Origin: Zoogloea sp041904905
GTDB lineage: Bacteria > Pseudomonadota > Gammaproteobacteria > Burkholderiales > Rhodocyclaceae
DNA length: 8,945 nt
NCBI RefSeq assembly: GCF_041904905.1
Contig: NZ_JAYRMI010000110.1
Coordinates: 1 to 8,945, forward strand
Direction of reading: 5' to 3'
In this document: in pieces, positions 1-6,471 of the stretch
Layout of the letters: each line of letters starts with the position of its first letter
Numbering within the stretch: the first letter of the stretch is position 1
Position numbers and translations under genes: made by a program
The notes under the pieces: model-generated
What the model was told of the DNA's origin: nothing
The model's database searches: none
The model's input: the letters and a program-made list of their open reading frames with translations, nothing else

Positions 1-21
1 CCCCCCCCCCCCCCCCCCCCC
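1..21. repeat. 21-nt poly-C homopolymer run
   Basis: Positions 1-21 are an uninterrupted run of C. A short CA-C spacer and six Gs (24-29) follow, directly before the stop codon of the kup gene. On the kup coding strand this is a G-run just downstream of the stop. The C-run and G6 could pair as a small hairpin, but there is no T-tract, so I do not call a terminator. A run this long is unusual and may be a sequencing or assembly artefact at a contig edge. Confidence 0.6.
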
Positions 22-29
22 ACGGGGGG

Positions 30-1904
30 TCAGATCACCAGCTGGGTGCCCAGCTCGACGACCCGGTTGTTGGGGATCTTGAAGAAGTCGGTGGCGCTGG
101 TGGCGTTCTTCGACATGAAGGCGAAGAGGCGCGCCCGCCACGGGTGGATCTGCCGCCCCAGCACGCCGGGGATCACGGTCTCCCGCGAGACGTAGAAGGT
201 GGTCTCCATGATCTCGAAGGGCTCGCCCAGGCGCCGGCAGTGCTCCAGCGCCTGGGGAATGTCCGGGTCTTCCATGAAGCCGTAGCGGATCACGATGCGC
301 AGGAAGCCTTTTTCCATCCGGTGCAGGTAGAGGCGGTGCAGGTCGTTCACGTAGGGCGTGTCGGTGGTCTCGACGGTGACTAGCGCGACGCGCTCGTGGA
401 GCACCTGGTTGTGCTTGAGGTTGTGCAGCAGCGCCGCCGGCACGCCTTCCTTGGAGCCGGTCATGAACACCGCGGTGCCGCTCACCCGGTGCACGTCGGA
501 GCCGAGCATCTTCAGGAAGGCCGGCATCGGCACGCCCTGCTTGGCCAGCTCGCGGCGCACCAGCCGACGCCCGCGACGCCAGGTGGTGAGCACCGTGAAG
601 GACACCAGCGCCATCACGATGGGGAACCAGCCGCCTTGCGGAATCTTGATCGCGTTGGCGGCGAAGAAGGCGATGTCGACGATCAGGAAGCCGCCCGCCA
701 CCAGCGCCACCGCCAGCGGGTGCCAGCGCCACAGCAGCACCATCACGAAGGCCACCAGGATGGTGTCGATGAGCATCGTGCCGGTGACCGCGATGCCGTA
801 GGCCGCGGCCAGGTTGGACGAGTTGCCGAAGCCCACCACCAGCGCCACCACTGCGAAGTACAGCGTCCAGTTGGTGAAGGGCACGTAGATCTGACCTTCC
901 TCCTTGCCGGAGGTGTGGATGATGAGCATGCGCGGCAGGAAACCCATCTGCACCGCCTGCCGGGCCACCGAGAAGGCGCCGGAGATCACCGCCTGGGAGG
1001 CGATCACGGTGGCCAGGGTGGCCAGCACCACCATCGGCACCAGCGCCCAGTGCGGCCCCAGGTGGAAGAACGGGCTCTCGATGGCCTGGGGCTCGTTGAG
1101 CAGCAGCGCCCCCTGACCGAAATAGTTGAGCACCAGCGCCGGCATCACGAAGCCGAACCACGCCAGGCGGATCGGGTAGCGGCCGAAGTGGCCCATGTCG
1201 GTGTACAGCGCCTCGCCGCCGGTGACGGCCAGCACCACCGAGCCCAGCGCCAGGAAGGCGAGGCTCGGGTGGTTCACGATGAAGCGCGCGGCGTAAAGCG
1301 GGTTGAGCGCGGCGAGCACGTCCGGGTGGCGGGCGATCTCGATGGCGCCCAGCACCCCCAGCACGCCGAACCAGCCCACCATCACCGGGCCGAAGAACAG
1401 CCCGACGGTGCCGGTGCCGCGGCTCTGGATGAGGAACAGGCCGGTGAGGATCGCCAGGGTGATCGGCAGCACGTAGGTCTTGAAGTCCGGCGAGACGATC
1501 TCCAGTCCCTCGACCGCCGACAGCACCGAGATGGCGGGGGTAATCATGCTGTCCCCGTAGAACAGGGCGGCGGCGAAGATGCCCAGCAGCGAGATCGCCC
1601 AGGTCACCACCCGGTTGCGGGAGTTCTCGGTGATGAGCGACAGCAGCGCCAGCGAGCCGCCTTCGCCGCGGTTGTCGGCGCGCATGATTACGGTGACGTA
1701 CTTGAGGGTGACCAGCGCCATGATCGACCAGAACACCATCGACAGGATGCCCAGGATGTTGTCGGGGGTGACGTCGATGGGGTGGTGGCCGTTGAAGATT
1801 TCCTTAAGGGCATAGAGGGGGCTGGTGCCGATGTCGCCGAAGACGACACCGATCGCCGCCACCACTACCGGGGCCAGGGCTTTCTGCGAATGATCGTGGG
1901 ACAC
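30..1904 (-). CDS. kup: Kup-family low-affinity potassium uptake transporter
   Basis: This encodes a 624-residue inner-membrane K+ transporter of the KUP/HAK/KT family, which takes up K+ probably together with protons. The length matches E. coli Kup (about 622). The N-terminus carries the family signature GDIGTSPLYALKE (residues 23-35) in the first membrane helix, and RADNRGEGG (75-83) follows the second. About twelve hydrophobic segments fill residues 12-455, and a hydrophilic cytoplasmic tail of roughly 170 residues follows, as in the family. The start is GTG (1902-1904). No ATG, GTG or TTG lies in frame upstream for a plausible distance, and a weak purine-rich stretch (GAAAGAG) precedes it. 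The gene is divergent from the NhaD-like permease at 2152. A TTGA-N6-TCAA palindrome sits 102 bp upstream and could control it. The reading frame is intact; the family assignment is secure and ion specificity is inferred from the family. Confidence 0.95.
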   Translation of the reverse strand: MSHDHSQKALAPVVVAAIGVVFGDIGTSPLYALKEIFNGHHPIDVTPDNILGILSMVFWSIMALVTLKYVTVIMRADNRGEGGSLALLSLITENSRNRVVTWAISLLGIFAAALFYGDSMITPAISVLSAVEGLEIVSPDFKTYVLPITLAILTGLFLIQSRGTGTVGLFFGPVMVGWFGVLGVLGAIEIARHPDVLAALNPLYAARFIVNHPSLAFLALGSVVLAVTGGEALYTDMGHFGRYPIRLAWFGFVMPALVLNYFGQGALLLNEPQAIESPFFHLGPHWALVPMVVLATLATVIASQAVISGAFSVARQAVQMGFLPRMLIIHTSGKEEGQIYVPFTNWTLYFAVVALVVGFGNSSNLAAAYGIAVTGTMLIDTILVAFVMVLLWRWHPLAVALVAGGFLIVDIAFFAANAIKIPQGGWFPIVMALVSFTVLTTWRRGRRLVRRELAKQGVPMPAFLKMLGSDVHRVSGTAVFMTGSKEGVPAALLHNLKHNQVLHERVALVTVETTDTPYVNDLHRLYLHRMEKGFLRIVIRYGFMEDPDIPQALEHCRRLGEPFEIMETTFYVSRETVIPGVLGRQIHPWRARLFAFMSKNATSATDFFKIPNNRVVELGTQLVI

Positions 1905-1978
1905 GGTTGGGCTCTTTCTTTTTTTGGCTGGACGGGTGCAGGCAAAAATACGCCCTCTCGACCTGCAAGCGTGTGCCG

Positions 1979-1984
1979 ATTGTC
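1979..1984 (-). promoter_or_regulatory. Possible -10 element for kup
   Basis: On the minus strand this reads GACAAT (4 of 6 matches to TATAAT). It begins 21 bp beyond the FNR-like palindrome at 2006-2019. That is close to the 22 bp expected for an activator site centred at -41.5 (class II geometry), which would put the transcription start near 1971-1972. No good -35 lies at normal spacing, as is typical of activator-dependent promoters. This is inference from spacing and is unproven. Confidence 0.3.
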
Positions 1985-2005
1985 CGCCTTCTGCAGTGCG
2001 TCAAA

Positions 2006-2019
2006 TTGACCTAGCTCAA
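2006..2019. promoter_or_regulatory. FNR/Anr/Dnr-like binding site
   Basis: The 14-bp sequence TTGACCTAGCTCAA has both conserved half-sites TTGA and TCAA at the FNR spacing of six bases (consensus TTGAT-N4-ATCAA). The inner T and A of the consensus are both replaced by C on this strand. It lies in the 247-bp divergent region between kup and the NhaD-like permease, so it could serve either gene. Its spacing to a GACAAT hexamer favours the kup direction. A CRP/FNR-family regulator responding to oxygen or nitric oxide would be the expected ligand. Confidence 0.5.
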
Positions 2020-2094
2020 GAGCAGATTGCACCCCTGACGTGGCTGCGGGTTGTGGTATTCACTTACGCGCTGCCCGTAGTTCTTCTTCGCACC

Positions 2095-2100
2095 TACAAT
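2095..2100 (+). promoter_or_regulatory. Possible -10 element for the NhaD-like permease
   Basis: TACAAT matches the sigma-70 -10 consensus at five of six positions, and a start near 2107 would give a leader of about 45 nt. The best -35 match at 17-18 bp spacing is poor (CTGCCC, 3 of 6), so the promoter is weak or activator-dependent. The FNR-like site would be centred roughly 94 bp upstream of that start. Confidence 0.35.
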
Positions 2101-2139
2101 GCAGAGTTTGCCGGTTCGAGTCGGTCCGGCCCTAGTCTT

Positions 2140-2144
2140 GAGGA
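2140..2144 (+). promoter_or_regulatory. Ribosome binding site fixing the start at 2152
   Basis: GAGGA lies 7 bp before ATG 2152. This supports that start over the longer in-frame reading from 1924, whose extra 76 residues would cover the FNR-like site and the promoter region. Confidence 0.7.
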
Positions 2145-2151
2145 TGCGTGT

Positions 2152-3474
2152 ATGAAGTGGAACGTGCTGCGCCCGGCCCGGAGCCTGGCGCTGGGCTTGC
2201 CGGGGGTGCTGGTGTCGGGGGCGGCGATGGCAGCGGGCGCCGACGGCCCGGCGGTGGCCGGGATTCCGGTGGATTTCATCCTGTTTGCGCTCACCCTGCT
2301 GGGCGTCGCGCTGTTCCACGACCACACGCTGAAGGTCGGGCTGGTGGGGCTGACGGCGATCTCCCTCTACAAGATCGTCTTCACCGGCTTTAACGCCGGC
2401 CCCGGGCTGGGCGGGCTGGTGGGGCACTTTGCCCACGAGTGGGTGACCCTCGCCAACCTCTTCCTGCTGCTGATGGGCTTCGCGCTGCTCGCGCGCCACT
2501 TCGAGAAGACCCGCATCCCGGTGATCCTGCCGCGCTACCTGCCGGACGACTGGAAGGGCGGCTTCGTGCTGCTGGCGATGGTGTTCGTGATCTCCAGCTT
2601 CCTCGACAACATCGCCGCCGCGCTGATCGGCGGCGCGATGGCCCATTCCCTGTTCCGCGCCAGGGTGCACGTCGGCTATCTGGCGGCCATCGTGGCGGCC
2701 TCCAACGCCGGCGGATCGGGCAGCGTGGTGGGCGACACCACCACCACCATGATGTGGATCGCCGGGGTGAGCCCGCTGGCGGTGGTCGAGGCCTTCGCCG
2801 GCGCCGCCATCGCGCTGCTGATCTTCGGCATCCCGGCGGCGCGGGTCCAGCACCGGCACTCGCCGATCATCCGCCACGCCCACGAGCACACCCACGTGGA
2901 CATGCCGCGGGTTGGCATCGTGGCGCTGATCCTCGGCGCTGCGGTGGCGGTGAACGTGGTGGTGAATGTCCACTTCTCGTCGGTGGCCGACAGCTTCCCC
3001 TTCCTGGGCGTGGCGGTGTGGGCGGCGATCCTGCTCACCGTGGGCATCCGCCGGCCCGACTGGGAAGTGCTGCCGGAGACCTTCATGGGCACGATCTTCC
3101 TGCTCTCGCTGGTGAGCTGCGCCTCGATGATGCCGGTCGAGAAGCTCCCCGCCGCGTCGTGGCAGACGGCCTTCGGGCTGGGCTTCGTGTCGGCGGTGTT
3201 CGACAACATCCCGCTCACCGCGCTGGCCCTCAAGCAGGGCGGCTACGACTGGGGCTTCCTGGCCTACGCGGTGGGCTTCGGCGGCTCGATGCTGTGGTTC
3301 GGCTCGTCGGCCGGCGTGGCGCTCTCCAACATGTTCCCCGAGGCCAAGTCGGTGGGTAACTGGCTGCGTCACGGCTGGTACGTGCCGGTGGCCTACGCGG
3401 TGGGCTTTGCGGTGATGCTGCTGGTGGTGGGCTGGCACCCGACGGGCGACCTGAAGGCCGCGCTGCCCCACTGA
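2152..3474 (+). CDS. Ion-transporter superfamily permease, NhaD-type Na+/H+ antiporter-like
   Basis: This encodes a 440-residue polytopic inner-membrane protein of the ion-transporter (IT) superfamily, which includes NhaD, ArsB and CitM. Two pseudo-repeated signatures are visible: SSFLDNIAAAL (148-158) followed by SNAGGSGSVVGDTTTTMMW (184-202), and AVFDNIPLTALAL (348-360) followed by GGSMLWFGSSAGVAL (377-391). The pattern DN-x-hydrophobic, then NAGG...GD.TTTM.W, resembles NhaD Na+/H+ antiporters most closely; databases often label such proteins 'citrate transporter'. Residues 1-28 look like a cleavable signal peptide ending AMA-AG. A histidine-rich loop lies at 234-248 (six His). ATG 2152 is preceded by GAGGA at 7 bp. 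The gene is divergent from kup, so a role in cation or pH homeostasis fits. The fold class is secure, but substrate is not: Na+/H+ exchange is a reasonable guess, and an organic or arsenical anion is possible. Confidence 0.8.
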   Translation: MKWNVLRPARSLALGLPGVLVSGAAMAAGADGPAVAGIPVDFILFALTLLGVALFHDHTLKVGLVGLTAISLYKIVFTGFNAGPGLGGLVGHFAHEWVTLANLFLLLMGFALLARHFEKTRIPVILPRYLPDDWKGGFVLLAMVFVISSFLDNIAAALIGGAMAHSLFRARVHVGYLAAIVAASNAGGSGSVVGDTTTTMMWIAGVSPLAVVEAFAGAAIALLIFGIPAARVQHRHSPIIRHAHEHTHVDMPRVGIVALILGAAVAVNVVVNVHFSSVADSFPFLGVAVWAAILLTVGIRRPDWEVLPETFMGTIFLLSLVSCASMMPVEKLPAASWQTAFGLGFVSAVFDNIPLTALALKQGGYDWGFLAYAVGFGGSMLWFGSSAGVALSNMFPEAKSVGNWLRHGWYVPVAYAVGFAVMLLVVGWHPTGDLKAALPH

Positions 3475-3484
3475 GCGACCCTCG

Positions 3485-3503
3485 CCCGCCGGCGTCCGGC
3501 GGG
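3485..3503 (+). terminator. GC-rich hairpin after the permease gene, no T-tract
   Basis: CCCGCCGG and CCGGCGGG form a perfect 8-bp stem around a 3-nt loop (CGT), starting 11 bp after the permease stop. No run of T follows on either strand. It may end transcription weakly, or protect the 3' end of the mRNA. Its position is the main reason for calling it. Confidence 0.45.
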
Positions 3504-3590
3504 GTGCAGGGCCGATGAGCGACAACTACCCGAAACGGGCGCGAGCTGTGCAAGAATAAGACTCATTCGTGGCCCGTGGGGCCTTCGACC

Positions 3591-3596
3591 GGGAGG
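3591..3596 (+). promoter_or_regulatory. Strong ribosome binding site fixing the start at 3602
   Basis: GGGAGG lies 5 bp before ATG 3602. It rules in favour of that ATG over the in-frame GTG at 3569, which has no comparable site. Confidence 0.75.
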
Positions 3597-3601
3597 CATT
3601 C

Positions 3602-4474
3602 ATGGGGTTGCGGCTCAAGTTCAATCTGGTTCTGCTGGCCGTCTTCCTGGCGGGCTTTGGCGTGGCCGGCTACATCTCCCACGACCTGCTGCACCGCCAG
3701 GCCCGCGAGCGGGTGCTGGGCGAGGCGCGGCTGGTGATGGAGGCCGCGCTGGCGATCCGCGGCTACACCGTCGGGCAGGTCAGGCCGCACCTGATCGACC
3801 GGATGGAATCCACCTTCCTGCCCCAGACCATCCCCGCCTACGCCGCCACCGAAACCCTGGCCGAACTCCACAAGAAGTACCCCGACTACGACTACAAGGA
3901 AGCCACCCTCAACCCCACCAACCCCCGCGACCGGGCGGCGGACTGGGAGGCGGATCTGGTCAACGTCTTCCGCAACCGCGCCGACAGCCGCGAGATCAGC
4001 GGCCAGCGCGACACGCCCACCGGCCCGGCGCTCTACATCGCCCACCCGATCCGCATCGAATCCGCCGCCTGCCTCACCTGTCACAGCACGCCGGACGCCG
4101 CGCCGGCCAGCATGCTCAAGGTGTATGGCTCGGCCAACGGCTTTGGCTGGAAGCTCGACGAGGTGGTTGGCGCGCAGGTGGTGTCGGTGCCCATGTCGGT
4201 GCCGCTGGCCAGCGCCGATCAGGCCTTCCGCACCTTCATGCTGTCGCTGGCGGCGGTGTTCGGGGCGGTCTTCGTGGCCCTCAACCTGATGCTCTCGTGG
4301 CTCATCGTGGGGCCGGTGTCGCGCATGTCGGCCGCCGCCGACAAGATCAGCACCGGCGATTTCGACCAGCCCGAGTTCCCCGAGCAGGGGCGCGACGAGG
4401 TGGCCGTGCTGGCCAGCTCCTTCAACCGCATGCGCCGCAGTCTCGAGAAGGCCATGCAGATGATCGACGGCTGA
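3602..4474 (+). CDS. DUF3365/Tll0287-like heme c sensor protein with HAMP domain
   Basis: This encodes a 290-residue membrane-anchored sensor. Residues 7-25 form an N-terminal membrane anchor. Residues about 28-208 form a periplasmic region of the DUF3365/Tll0287-like type, containing CLTCH (157-161), a CxxCH motif for covalent heme c attachment. A second membrane helix spans about 211-236, and a HAMP domain fills about 233-284 (conserved VGPVSRMSAAADKISTGDF and RDEVAVLASSFNRM). The protein ends six residues after HAMP: there is no kinase, cyclase or methyl-accepting output domain. The Ser/Thr kinase gene begins 8 bp downstream, so the two are almost certainly one transcript, and the kinase is the likely output partner (inference). 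Heme suggests redox, oxygen or NO sensing. The start at 3602 is chosen over GTG 3569 because of GGGAGG. Family and heme motif are seen directly; the ligand is unknown. Confidence 0.88.
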   Translation: MGLRLKFNLVLLAVFLAGFGVAGYISHDLLHRQARERVLGEARLVMEAALAIRGYTVGQVRPHLIDRMESTFLPQTIPAYAATETLAELHKKYPDYDYKEATLNPTNPRDRAADWEADLVNVFRNRADSREISGQRDTPTGPALYIAHPIRIESAACLTCHSTPDAAPASMLKVYGSANGFGWKLDEVVGAQVVSVPMSVPLASADQAFRTFMLSLAAVFGAVFVALNLMLSWLIVGPVSRMSAAADKISTGDFDQPEFPEQGRDEVAVLASSFNRMRRSLEKAMQMIDG

Positions 4475-4482
4475 AGGCGGCG

Positions 4483-6462
4483 ATGAGCGACCAGCCGGCG
4501 CTGCCCCCGGGGCATCTGCTCAACGAGTACCGCATCGACCGGGTGCTCGGCGGCGGCGGCTTCGGCGTCACCTATCTGGCCCACGACACCAACCTGGATT
4601 GCCCGGTGGCGATCAAGGAATACCTGCCCAAGGATGCCGCCGTGCGCCGGGCCGACTTCGGCGTCGAGCCGCGCTCCGACGACGCCCGGCGGGCCTTCGA
4701 GTGGGGCCTGCAGCGCTTCCTGCTCGAATCCCGGGCGCTGGCGAGCTTCCACCACTCGGGCATCGTGCGGGTGCTGCGCTACTTCCGCGCCAACGACACC
4801 GCCTACATGGTGATGGCCTACGAGACCGGCCAGCCCCTGCAAACCTGGCTGGTGGGCCGGCTGCCGCTCGACCGGGCGAGTCTGCTGCGCATCGTGCGCC
4901 CGCTGCTCGACGGCCTGGAGGCGGTGCACGGCGCCGGCTTCCTGCACCGGGACATCAAGCCCGGCAACATCTACATCCGCGACGACGGCTCGCCGGTGCT
5001 GCTGGATTTCGGCTCCGCCCGACGCGTGGAGGCCGACAACGTGGACCAGTCCCTCACCGCGGTGGTGAGCCCCGGCTTCGCGCCGGCCGAGCAATACCAC
5101 CGCCACGGCAAGCAGGGCCCGTGGACCGACCTCTACGCCCTGGCCGGGGTGATGTACTGGATGGTCACCGGCCACCTGCCGATGGAATCCCTCGCCCGCG
5201 TGCGCGAGGACACCATGCCGGCGGCGGCGCGGATCGGCAACGTGGCGGTGTTCGGCATCGGCCTGCTCAACGCCATCGACTGGGCCCTGAAGCCCGACGA
5301 GAACGCCCGCCCACGGGACGTGGCGGCCTTCCGCCGGGCCTGCCTCGCGCCGCCGGCCGGAGGCGAGGGGCCGGCCGAGCCGCAGCTGGAGGCGCCGTTC
5401 CCGCTGGGGCTGTCGGCCGCCGAGGCGCGCACCTTCATCGCCGCGGTGCTGTTCGCCGACGTCACCGGGCCCTTCGGCGACGACGCCTTGCGCACCGAAA
5501 GCCGCACCCGGCTGGCGCGGATGCTCACCCAGGCGGTCGCGCCCGTGCCGCCCACCGCCCGGCTGGCGGTCAATACGAAAGAGGGCTGCGCGGTGTGCTA
5601 CGTGGGCGACCCCGAGGACGCCCTGCGCGCCGCCAGCCGGATCGGCGACGCCGCGGCCGGCGAAGGGCTGGGGGTGCAGATCGGCATCAACCTGGGCCCG
5701 GTGCGGGTGGCGTCGGATGCCGGCGGGCGCTCGCGCATCCTGGGCGACGGCATCTCCACCGCCTGCCGGGTGATGCGTCTGGCCGAGCCCGGGCGGGTGC
5801 TGGTGTCGCGGGCGTATTTCGAGGTGATCCACCACCTCAAGCGCAACGCGGCGGCGTGCTTCCAGCACCTGGGGGTGCGGCGCGACGCCGAGGAGCGGGA
5901 GCACGAAGTCTTTGCCTACGCGGGGGAGGGGGGCGTGCCGGGCGGCGGCCCGGCCGACCCGTCGATCCCGCGGCCGATGGCCGGCGCCGATCTTACCCCG
6001 GCCAGCATCGACGCCGCCGAACGCCGCCTGGCGCTGCACATCGGCCCGATGGCGAAGGTGCTGGTGCGTCGCACGGTGCCCCGGGCGGCCAGCAGCGCCG
6101 AGCTGCACCGCCTGCTGGCCGAGATCATCCCCGACCCTGCGCCGCGGGCGGCGTTTCTGGCGGGGGCGGCGGCGGGCGAGGTGCCGTCCGGCTCACGGCC
6201 GGCGAGCGCAGCCCGGCCGGTGTCGGTTGGGGCGGTGTCGCAGGCCCGGCGGGCGCAGGAACAACCGGGCGGCGCGCTGCCCGACGAGGCCCTGGCGCGG
6301 GTGGAGGCGCTCTTTGCCCGCTACATCGGCCCGATGGCGAAGGTGCTGGTGAAACGGGAAGCCCGCAGCGCGGATTCGGTCGAGACCCTGTGCCGGTCGC
6401 TGGCCGGGCACATCGACCGGCCGGCCGATCGGCAGCGCTTTCTGGCCGACGCGGGGTTCTGA
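4483..6462 (+). CDS. Serine/threonine protein kinase with degenerate cyclase-like domain and C-terminal repeats
   Basis: This encodes a 659-residue protein with no membrane segment or signal peptide. The Hanks-type kinase domain (about 15-287) is complete: glycine loop GGGGFG (23-28), VAIKEY with Lys45, helix-C Glu82, HRDIKPGN (155-162, Asp157, Asn162), DFG (175-177) and APAEQY (200-205). An active enzyme is therefore likely. Residues about 315-480 resemble a class III nucleotidyl cyclase (LFADVTG 323-329, IGINLGPV 400-407, GDGISTACRV 421-430, LAEPGRVLVS 433-442). However, the second metal-binding Asp segment is replaced by KEGCAVCYVGDP, and the catalytic Asn position is Ser425, so catalysis is doubtful. 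Two related C-terminal repeats (about 513-560 and 607-659) share IGPMAKVLV and are joined by an Ala/Pro/Gly-rich linker. The gene follows the heme-HAMP sensor by 8 bp, with a weak AAGG site. It probably phosphorylates Ser/Thr on unknown targets in response to that sensor. Confidence 0.9.
   Translation: MSDQPALPPGHLLNEYRIDRVLGGGGFGVTYLAHDTNLDCPVAIKEYLPKDAAVRRADFGVEPRSDDARRAFEWGLQRFLLESRALASFHHSGIVRVLRYFRANDTAYMVMAYETGQPLQTWLVGRLPLDRASLLRIVRPLLDGLEAVHGAGFLHRDIKPGNIYIRDDGSPVLLDFGSARRVEADNVDQSLTAVVSPGFAPAEQYHRHGKQGPWTDLYALAGVMYWMVTGHLPMESLARVREDTMPAAARIGNVAVFGIGLLNAIDWALKPDENARPRDVAAFRRACLAPPAGGEGPAEPQLEAPFPLGLSAAEARTFIAAVLFADVTGPFGDDALRTESRTRLARMLTQAVAPVPPTARLAVNTKEGCAVCYVGDPEDALRAASRIGDAAAGEGLGVQIGINLGPVRVASDAGGRSRILGDGISTACRVMRLAEPGRVLVSRAYFEVIHHLKRNAAACFQHLGVRRDAEEREHEVFAYAGEGGVPGGGPADPSIPRPMAGADLTPASIDAAERRLALHIGPMAKVLVRRTVPRAASSAELHRLLAEIIPDPAPRAAFLAGAAAGEVPSGSRPASAARPVSVGAVSQARRAQEQPGGALPDEALARVEALFARYIGPMAKVLVKREARSADSVETLCRSLAGHIDRPADRQRFLADAGF
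6038..6066 (+). repeat. 29-bp direct repeat, copy 1, encoding HIGPMAKVLV
   Basis: The 29 bases at 6038-6066 are identical to those at 6323-6351. The copies lie 285 bp apart (95 codons, in frame) within the kinase gene. They encode the shared core of the two C-terminal repeats; sequence around them is only loosely alike. Confidence 0.9.
6323..6351 (+). repeat. 29-bp direct repeat, copy 2, encoding YIGPMAKVLV
   Basis: This is the second identical copy of the 6038-6066 sequence. It lies in the last repeat of the kinase, whose domain runs to the C-terminus. Confidence 0.9.
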
Positions 6463-6471
6463 GGCGCTCAG
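6459..6471. other. Inverted repeat spanning both convergent stop codons
   Basis: CTGAG, a 3-nt loop GCG, and CTCAG form a 5-bp stem. The left arm contains the kinase TGA (6460-6462) and the right arm the Hpt TGA on the minus strand (6468-6470). No T-tract is present. It may act as a short bidirectional 3' hairpin, or be incidental. Confidence 0.35.

Noticed and set aside
396..2009. Long open frame on the plus strand opposite kup (537 codons)
   Set aside because: It is antisense to an unmistakable Kup protein; its translation is dominated by His, Gln, Arg and Gly without domains, as expected from GC-rich shadow frames.
1924..2151. N-terminal extension of the NhaD-like permease from ATG 1924
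   Set aside because: The extension has no membrane or signal character fitting the family, covers the regulatory region, and the ATG at 2152 has a GAGGA site and a proper signal-like N-terminus.
2011..3525. 504-codon open frame opposite the NhaD-like permease
   Set aside because: Same low-complexity His/Arg/Gln composition, and it covers the permease, which has clear family motifs.
3571..3583. 5-bp hairpin GGCCC-GTG-GGGCC before the heme-HAMP sensor
   Set aside because: It is short and expected by chance at this GC content; no link to the ribosome binding site or a promoter could be made.
3504..3590. Promoter for the sensor-kinase pair
   Set aside because: AATAAG near 3555 is a possible -10, but no acceptable -35 or known activator site was found, so no promoter is called.
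3569..3601. GTG start for the heme-HAMP sensor
   Set aside because: The ATG at 3602 follows GGGAGG at 5 bp and begins right before the membrane anchor; the GTG has no such site.
4219..6108. 629-codon open frame opposite the kinase and sensor
   Set aside because: It spans two genes with conserved motifs on the plus strand; it has no recognisable domain or ribosome binding site.
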